From Candidatus Corynebacterium faecipullorum (GTDB lineage: Bacteria; Actinomycetota; Actinomycetes; Mycobacteriales; Mycobacteriaceae): a stretch of 13,037 bases of DNA. Location of the stretch: NCBI GenBank assembly GCA_019114925.1, contig DXEO01000196.1, positions 1 to 13,037 on the forward strand, given 5' to 3'. This document shows positions 9,627 through 13,037 of the stretch, piece after piece. The notes beneath the pieces are model-generated. The model was not told where the DNA came from, ran no database searches, and worked only from the letters and a program-made list of their open reading frames with translations. Made by a program: the position numbers and the translations under genes. The stretch's first letter is position 1. Every line of letters starts with the position of its first letter.

Positions 9627-11500
9627 GCGCTCAGCATCTCCTTCGCGGCGTCAGCAGTACTGACGTCTGCCTTGTCCTTGTCTTCCTTCAGGGTGGGGCG
9701 CAGCAGCAGCATGGCGATCGCGATGACGATCAGGACGCTAGCTTCGTGGACGAGCATGCCAATCGACATGGTCACCCCACCGAGCAGCACACCGACCAAC
9801 AGGATCGCCACGGTGGCCAGGGCGATGACGATATTGACCCGCATGGTGCGTACCGTGCGCTGGGCCAAACCCAGGGCGTACGGCAGGCCGGGGAGCTTGT
9901 CGGCCATCAGGGCGATATCGGCTGTCTCGATGGCGGCAGGTGAACCAGCAGCCCCCATCGCCACGCCGATGGCGGCCTGAGCGAGTGCCGGCGTGTCGTT
10001 GACACCGTCGCCGATCATGGCCACGGTGCGGCCCTGGGCCTGAAGGTCCTTGACGATAGTGAGCTTGTCCTCGGGCATGAGTTCGGCCCGGACCTCGTCG
10101 ACCACGAGTTCGGCGGCGACGTTGCGGGCTACCCGCTGCGCGTCACCGGTGGCCATGATCACGCGCACACCCTTGTCATGCAGCGATCGGATAGCGGCCG
10201 GTGCATCGTCACGGATGGTGTCGGCCACGGCGACGATGCCGATGGCGCGTCCGTCGACACCGACGTACATGGCGGTCTTGCCCTGGTCATTGAGTTCAAG
10301 GATGCGGGTGGTGTCCGGGGCGTGATCGAGCAGGTCGGCGGAACCGATGGCGACAGTATGGTCGTCGACCTTCGCGATGATGCCCTTGCCGGTGACCGGT
10401 TTGGCTTTCTCGACCATTTCGATGGTCAGTCCCTTGTTCTTCGCGCCGCGGATGATCGCCTCGGCCAGGGGGTGCTCGGAGGCGGTTTCGGCACGGGCGG
10501 CCAGAGTGAGCACCTCATCGTCCGAGTAGGCAGGGTCGAGGACGTCGACGTTGGTCAGCTCAGGGCGGCCGTTGGTCAGGGTGCCGGTCTTGTCGACGAC
10601 CACGGTGTCGACCTTCGCGGAGGTCTCCAGGTATTCGCCACCCTTGATGAGCACCCCGTCCTTAGCGGAGCGTCCGATACCGGCGACAATCGAGACCGGG
10701 ATGGAGATGACCAGCGCCCCGGGGCAGGCGATGACCAGCAGGGTCAAGGCCAGTTCCACATTGAGGGTGATCAGGCCAACGGCGAGGGCGGCGACCATCA
10801 CACCGGGGGTGTAGTACTTCGAGAATTTCTCCAGGAACGTCTGGGTTTTGGCCTTATCGTCCTGGGCGTCTTCCACACGGTGAATGATCTTGGCCAGTGT
10901 GGAGTCCGAGCCGATGCCAATCGCCTCGATGCGCAGCACCCCGGAGCGCAGCCAAGTACCGGCGAAGACCTCCGAGTCCTCGGCCTTCTCAGCGGGTACG
11001 GATTCCCCGGTGATGGTGGCCTCGTCGACCCCGCCGTGACCAGAGAGCACGCGTCCATCGACGGGGATCTGCTCGCCGTTTTTCACGAGTACGACGTCAC
11101 CGGGGGCCAGTTCCCAGATCTCAACGGTTTCGGGCTCACCGTCGCGTAACACGGTGGCGGTCTCGGGGGCAGCGTCCACCAGGTCCGACAGTGCCTTGCG
11201 GGTGCGGTTCATCGTGGCCTTCTCCAGGGCCTTGCCCAGGGCGAAGAGGAAGGTAACGGCGGCGGATTCCCAGTAGTTGTTGATGAACAGCGCGCCGATG
11301 GCGGCGACGATGACCAGCAGGTCAATCGAGATCATCCTAATGCGCAGGGCCTGGACGGCGGAGACGGCGATCTGCCAGCCAGCGACGACCGCGGCGGCGA
11401 TCATGAATCCGTCTGACAGCCACCCAGCGGGGGTGAGCCAGGACAGGATAATTAACAGGCCTGAGATGGCGACCACGCCCCAGGTTTTCCAGGTCTTCAT
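9623..11500 (-). CDS. P1B-type heavy-metal-translocating ATPase (CPG/HEASV type)
   Basis: This ATP-driven metal exporter has 625 residues and no N-terminal metal-binding domain; residue 1 lies just before the first membrane helix (about 8-24). The actuator domain holds TGES (164-167). TM4 carries CPG (259-261) where Zn/Cd pumps have CPC and Co/Fe pumps have SPC. The catalytic motif DKTGTLT (303-309, phosphorylated Asp303), the HP locus SEHPLAEA (341-348), TGD (451-453) and GDGVNDTPAL (497-506) are all intact. The last helices contain HEASVLIV (585-592), resembling the HEG(G/S)T of the P1B-4 group. The metal is therefore uncertain: Co, Fe, Zn or Cd are possible and Cu is unlikely. AAAGGA (11509-11514) is its ribosome binding site. 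It is transcribed from its own FNR-box promoter and has an HMA protein encoded upstream. Confidence 0.93.
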   Translation of the reverse strand: MKTWKTWGVVAISGLLIILSWLTPAGWLSDGFMIAAAVVAGWQIAVSAVQALRIRMISIDLLVIVAAIGALFINNYWESAAVTFLFALGKALEKATMNRTRKALSDLVDAAPETATVLRDGEPETVEIWELAPGDVVLVKNGEQIPVDGRVLSGHGGVDEATITGESVPAEKAEDSEVFAGTWLRSGVLRIEAIGIGSDSTLAKIIHRVEDAQDDKAKTQTFLEKFSKYYTPGVMVAALAVGLITLNVELALTLLVIACPGALVISIPVSIVAGIGRSAKDGVLIKGGEYLETSAKVDTVVVDKTGTLTNGRPELTNVDVLDPAYSDDEVLTLAARAETASEHPLAEAIIRGAKNKGLTIEMVEKAKPVTGKGIIAKVDDHTVAIGSADLLDHAPDTTRILELNDQGKTAMYVGVDGRAIGIVAVADTIRDDAPAAIRSLHDKGVRVIMATGDAQRVARNVAAELVVDEVRAELMPEDKLTIVKDLQAQGRTVAMIGDGVNDTPALAQAAIGVAMGAAGSPAAIETADIALMADKLPGLPYALGLAQRTVRTMRVNIVIALATVAILLVGVLLGGVTMSIGMLVHEASVLIVIAIAMLLLRPTLKEDKDKADVSTADAAKEMLSA

Positions 11501-11548
11501 GATGGGTGTCCTTTACTTTTTGAGGGTCTTTTTCTTGTGACACTCATT

Positions 11549-11590
11549 AAGTTATGAACGATCCGGAGAAAGTACCTTGATCCGCATCAA
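11549..11590 (-). promoter_or_regulatory. FNR-type class II promoter of the ATPase gene
   Basis: On the minus strand a perfect FNR box, TTGATgcggATCAA (11577-11590), is followed after exactly 22 bases by TAACTT (11554-11549), a TAnnnT -10 element. If the box centre (11583.5) is at -41.5, transcription starts near 11542, leaving a leader of about 42 bases. That is the class II activator geometry of E. coli FNR, and no -35 hexamer is needed. AGTACC is directly repeated on both sides of the box (11571-11576 and 11590-11595 on the plus strand). The same layout recurs before the HMA gene. Confidence 0.75.
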
Positions 11591-11655
11591 GTACCCGCAA
11601 AGTGAGCTCTGGATCTCAAAAAGACTGTGCTGCTCGTAGCCCGGGGACACAGATG

Positions 11656-11685
11656 GCCCGCCGGCACCTTCTGGTGCGGGCGGGC
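11656..11685 (-). terminator. Terminator hairpin after the HMA gene
   Basis: GCCCGCCGGCACC (11656-11668) and GGTGCGGGCGGGC (11673-11685) pair over 13 positions with one mismatch around a four-base loop. It lies 20 bases beyond the HMA stop codon and upstream of the ATPase promoter. There is no T-run on either strand, so it is a strong hairpin of the kind common in GC-rich actinobacteria. It separates the HMA transcript from the ATPase transcript. Confidence 0.6.
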
Positions 11686-11704
11686 TTGTGGGGTCGGGAG
11701 TGCG

Positions 11705-11941
11705 TCAGATCGCCGACGGCTTGGCGGTGTATCCGACCTCGGCTACCGCGGTGACCAGGTCACGTACGGAGACCTTCTGTGGGTCGTGGGTGACCAGGAT
11801 GCGCCCGGAGGAGAACTTCACCTCCGCATTCTCCACGCCGTCCAAACCATTCAGCTTGTTTTCGATCTTGGCGACACAGCTCGGACAGGTGAACCCATCA
11901 GAGCGTAAGGTGGTGTTCTTCAGCATGGTCGAGGCGGTCAT
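11705..11941 (-). CDS. Free-standing heavy-metal-associated (HMA) domain protein
   Basis: This small soluble metal chaperone, or detached metal-binding domain, has 78 residues and no signal peptide. It is a single HMA ferredoxin-like fold (about residues 8-72) with GFTCPSC (16-22; ligands Cys19 and Cys22) at the end of the first strand. A helix (AKIENKL), then GVENAEVKFSSGRI and the late VGYTA, complete the fold. The spacing fits the GxxCxxC family, but it reads GFTCPSC rather than the GMTC of CopZ. The ATG at 11941 is preceded by AAAGGAC (11951-11957 on the plus strand); a second ATG five codons in is possible. It most likely feeds the adjacent ATPase, which lacks this domain. It has its own FNR-box promoter matching the ATPase one. 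Confidence 0.9.
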   Translation of the reverse strand: MTASTMLKNTTLRSDGFTCPSCVAKIENKLNGLDGVENAEVKFSSGRILVTHDPQKVSVRDLVTAVAEVGYTAKPSAI

Positions 11942-11994
11942 CGTAACCAGGTCCTTTCATCTTTTATCGTCATGTTCCTGTGCTTGCACCTTTA

Positions 11995-12036
11995 AAGATA
12001 CGGTCCTTTCCGGGTTAATTCCTTGACCTGGATCAA
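11995..12036 (-). promoter_or_regulatory. FNR-type class II promoter of the HMA gene
   Basis: On the minus strand TTGATccagGTCAA (12023-12036) matches the FNR box TTGAT-N4-ATCAA with one mismatch. After exactly 22 bases comes TATCTT (12000-11995), a TAnnnT -10 element. With the box centred at -41.5 the transcript would start near 11988, leaving a leader of about 47 bases. The spacing is identical to that of the ATPase promoter, which argues that both are controlled by the same FNR-like activator, most simply the regulator encoded just upstream. Confidence 0.72.
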
Positions 12037-12048
12037 ACAACGACAAAT

Positions 12049-12082
12049 CTCTCCTACCAGGAAATTGTCCTGGAAAAGAGAG
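12049..12082 (-). terminator. Possible terminator after the FNR-like regulator gene
   Basis: A two-part stem is formed by CTCTC (12049-12053) with GAGAG (12078-12082) and CCAGGA (12057-12062) with TCCTGG (12068-12073), separated by a small internal loop. It starts 12 bases after the regulator stop codon and ends 12 bases before the FNR box of the HMA gene. Only a short ATTTG follows on the minus strand, so termination may be partial. Confidence 0.45.
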
Positions 12083-12094
12083 GGATGTGGGCGT

Positions 12095-12835
12095 TTAGAG
12101 GCCGGCGACCAGGTCGGCCAGGGCCTGGTGGTTGGTAATGGCAATCCATTCGCGGCCAGAGTCGATGACACCGGTTTTCTTCATCCGCGCCATTGCCCGG
12201 GAAGCGGACTCGACGGTGGTGCCGGCCATGCCGGCCACGTCGTCGCGGCGCAGGCGGACCTGCAGCAGGCTGGATCCGTCTTGTCGGATTTGCCCGAGCT
12301 TGGCGTCCAGGTGTTGGAGGGCGGCGGCCACGCGCTGCTCGACAGTCGAGGTGGCCTGTGCGGTCTCGCGTTCCCGGGACCGAACCAATTGGTCCTGCTG
12401 CATCCGCATGATCGCCAACGCCAGTTGTGGGTAGGCGTCCACGACCTCGGCCAAGGCCTCGGCGGGCAGGTAGAGCGCGCAGGTGGTCTCAATTGCCCAG
12501 GCGGAGTCAGTGGCCGGGGAGCTATCGGTGTGCAGCGGGCCGATGACATCCCCGGGGGCGGCGATGTCGACGGTGATTTCGCGGCCAGCAATGGTGTCCC
12601 GGGTGATCCGGGCCCGACCGGAGGCGACCATATAGCTGCCATGAGCCTGCTCGCCGGCTAGGAGGATGGGATCACCCGCGGCCCAGGCAAAGGAGGTCAG
12701 ATGCTGGTCGAGTTCCCTGTGCTGCTGTGGGCTTAGTTCCTTGGTCAGCGGGGAACGGGCCATGACCTGCATGCGCACGTCCAGCGAGCACTGGTGAGGT
12801 TGGGCGCAGTTGTGACGGACGGGATTACGGGCCAT
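12095..12835 (-). CDS. Crp/Fnr-family transcriptional regulator, FNR-like
   Basis: This DNA-binding regulator has 246 residues from the preferred ATG at 12835. It has an N-terminal His/Cys motif HNCAQPHQC (residues 8-16; His8, Cys10, His14, Cys16) and a cyclic-nucleotide-type beta-roll sensor domain (about 30-125) with one more cysteine (Cys119). A dimerisation helix (about 130-165) and a C-terminal winged helix (about 170-246) follow. The recognition helix carries E209-x-x-S212-R213, the FNR signature that reads TTGAT; both neighbouring promoters have such boxes. An open frame continues upstream to 13009, but that part is Ser/Pro/Arg-rich and overlaps another probable gene end. A start at 12844 is also possible. 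No clear ribosome binding site is seen, so leaderless translation is conceivable. The signal is unknown: oxygen, redox or metal. Confidence 0.88.
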   Translation of the reverse strand: MARNPVRHNCAQPHQCSLDVRMQVMARSPLTKELSPQQHRELDQHLTSFAWAAGDPILLAGEQAHGSYMVASGRARITRDTIAGREITVDIAAPGDVIGPLHTDSSPATDSAWAIETTCALYLPAEALAEVVDAYPQLALAIMRMQQDQLVRSRERETAQATSTVEQRVAAALQHLDAKLGQIRQDGSSLLQVRLRRDDVAGMAGTTVESASRAMARMKKTGVIDSGREWIAITNHQALADLVAGL

Positions 12836-12920
12836 AAGCCCCATGCTACCGGGCCCGGAGAGCAATGACCGCGGAAGCGGAGGAACAAAAGCCTCCGACA
12901 CAACCGACAGCCGCGCCCCC

Positions 12921-13037
12921 TCACCTCTCGCTGCCCGAGGAGTGGGCAGTGGAAGTGATGGCGGTGACGACCTTGATGAGCTCGTCCACAGACATCTGTT
13001 GTAGGTCATGGGATACCACGAGACTAAAACACCACCA
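12921..13037 (-). CDS. C-terminal end of an unidentified gene, cut by the window edge
   Basis: An open minus-strand frame enters from the right edge and ends at TGA (12923-12921), giving 38 visible residues that end in HSSGSER. The stretch SVDELIKVVTAITSTA looks like a real amphipathic helix. Nearly all its codons end in G or C (GAC GAG CTC ATC AAG GTC GTC ACC), as expected for coding DNA in this genome. It would end 85 bases before the preferred regulator start. An ATG at 12995 could instead start a 24-residue peptide, but a truncated larger gene is more likely. The family is not recognised. Confidence 0.45.
   Translation of the reverse strand, partial: WWCFSLVVSHDLQQMSVDELIKVVTAITSTAHSSGSER

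Noticed and set aside
10178..11149. Plus-strand open frame of 323 codons opposite the ATPase gene
   Set aside because: Shadow of the ATPase, whose catalytic motifs are all intact. The product is Gly/Asp/Val-rich without recognisable motifs.
9623..11500. Assignment of the ATPase as a copper pump (CopA)
   Set aside because: The CPC in TM4 and the Asn/Tyr and Met/Ser residues of later helices typical of Cu pumps are absent. CPG and HEASV point elsewhere.
11535..11550. TGTGA near the ATPase promoter as a GlxR (CRP-type) site
   Set aside because: The second half-site TCACA at the correct spacing is missing.
12023..12661. Plus-strand open frame of 212 codons opposite the regulator
   Set aside because: Low-complexity Gly/Val/His/Asp product opposite a well-supported Crp/Fnr gene, and its start falls inside the FNR-box promoter.
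12849..12858. CCGGGCCCGG palindrome before the regulator as an operator
   Set aside because: A ten-base G/C palindrome is not unusual in this GC-rich DNA, and it bears no resemblance to TTGAT-type or GlxR-type sites. No FNR box precedes the regulator, so autoregulation is not supported.
12836..13009. N-terminal extension of the FNR-like regulator to an ATG at 13009
   Set aside because: The added 58 residues are Ser/Pro/Arg-rich with no family resemblance and overlap a better coding frame. The 12835 start gives 246 residues, close to the usual FNR length, and places ExxSR at positions 209-213 as in E. coli FNR.

Overview
The window most likely comes from a Corynebacterium or a close relative (Mycobacteriales). 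The evidence is GC-rich DNA, the actinobacterial order fhaA-fhaB-pstP-rodA-pbpA-pknA-pknB-crgA, a short FhaA, and a CrgA protein. I read the sequence by eye; no database search was run.

Region 1 (1-9485) is a conserved chromosomal block. A tRNA-Leu(CAG) gene lies at the left edge on the minus strand. Diverging from it is a tightly packed plus-strand operon: two FHA-domain phospho-threonine readers (FhaA, FhaB), the PP2C-type phosphatase PstP, the SEDS glycosyltransferase RodA, the class B transpeptidase PbpA, the Ser/Thr kinases PknA and PknB (PknB with four extracellular PASTA repeats), and the division protein CrgA. Genes overlap by ATGA or TAGTG, or abut, from fhaB through pbpA to pknA, so translational coupling is likely. 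Together they sense muropeptide or lipid II outside the cell, signal by phosphorylation and dephosphorylation, read the signal through FHA domains, and build peptidoglycan. A good stem-loop terminator follows crgA.

Region 2 (9486-13037) looks like an accessory metal-homeostasis cassette, all on the minus strand and convergent with crgA. In its direction of transcription it holds the C-terminal end of an unidentified gene (edge of window), an FNR-type regulator with an N-terminal His/Cys motif, a free-standing 78-residue HMA metal-binding protein (CPSC), and a P1B-type ATPase without its own metal-binding domain. The ATPase carries an unusual CPG (not CPC or SPC) in TM4 and HEASV in the last membrane hairpin.

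The most interesting observation is that the HMA gene and the ATPase gene each have an FNR-type box (TTGAT-N4-ATCAA, one perfect and one with a single mismatch). Each box sits exactly 22 bases upstream of a TAnnnT -10 element, the geometry of a class II FNR-activated promoter. The regulator encoded next door has the ExxSR recognition-helix signature that reads TTGAT in E. coli FNR. This makes a self-contained two-promoter regulon: an FNR-like sensor, a metal chaperone and an exporter. The metal and the signal are not determined by the sequence; a redox- or metal-responsive efflux system is the working idea.

Between crgA and the ATPase lie about 195 bases holding the terminator, a second inverted repeat and a possible 38-codon Trp/Cys-rich reading frame of unknown meaning.
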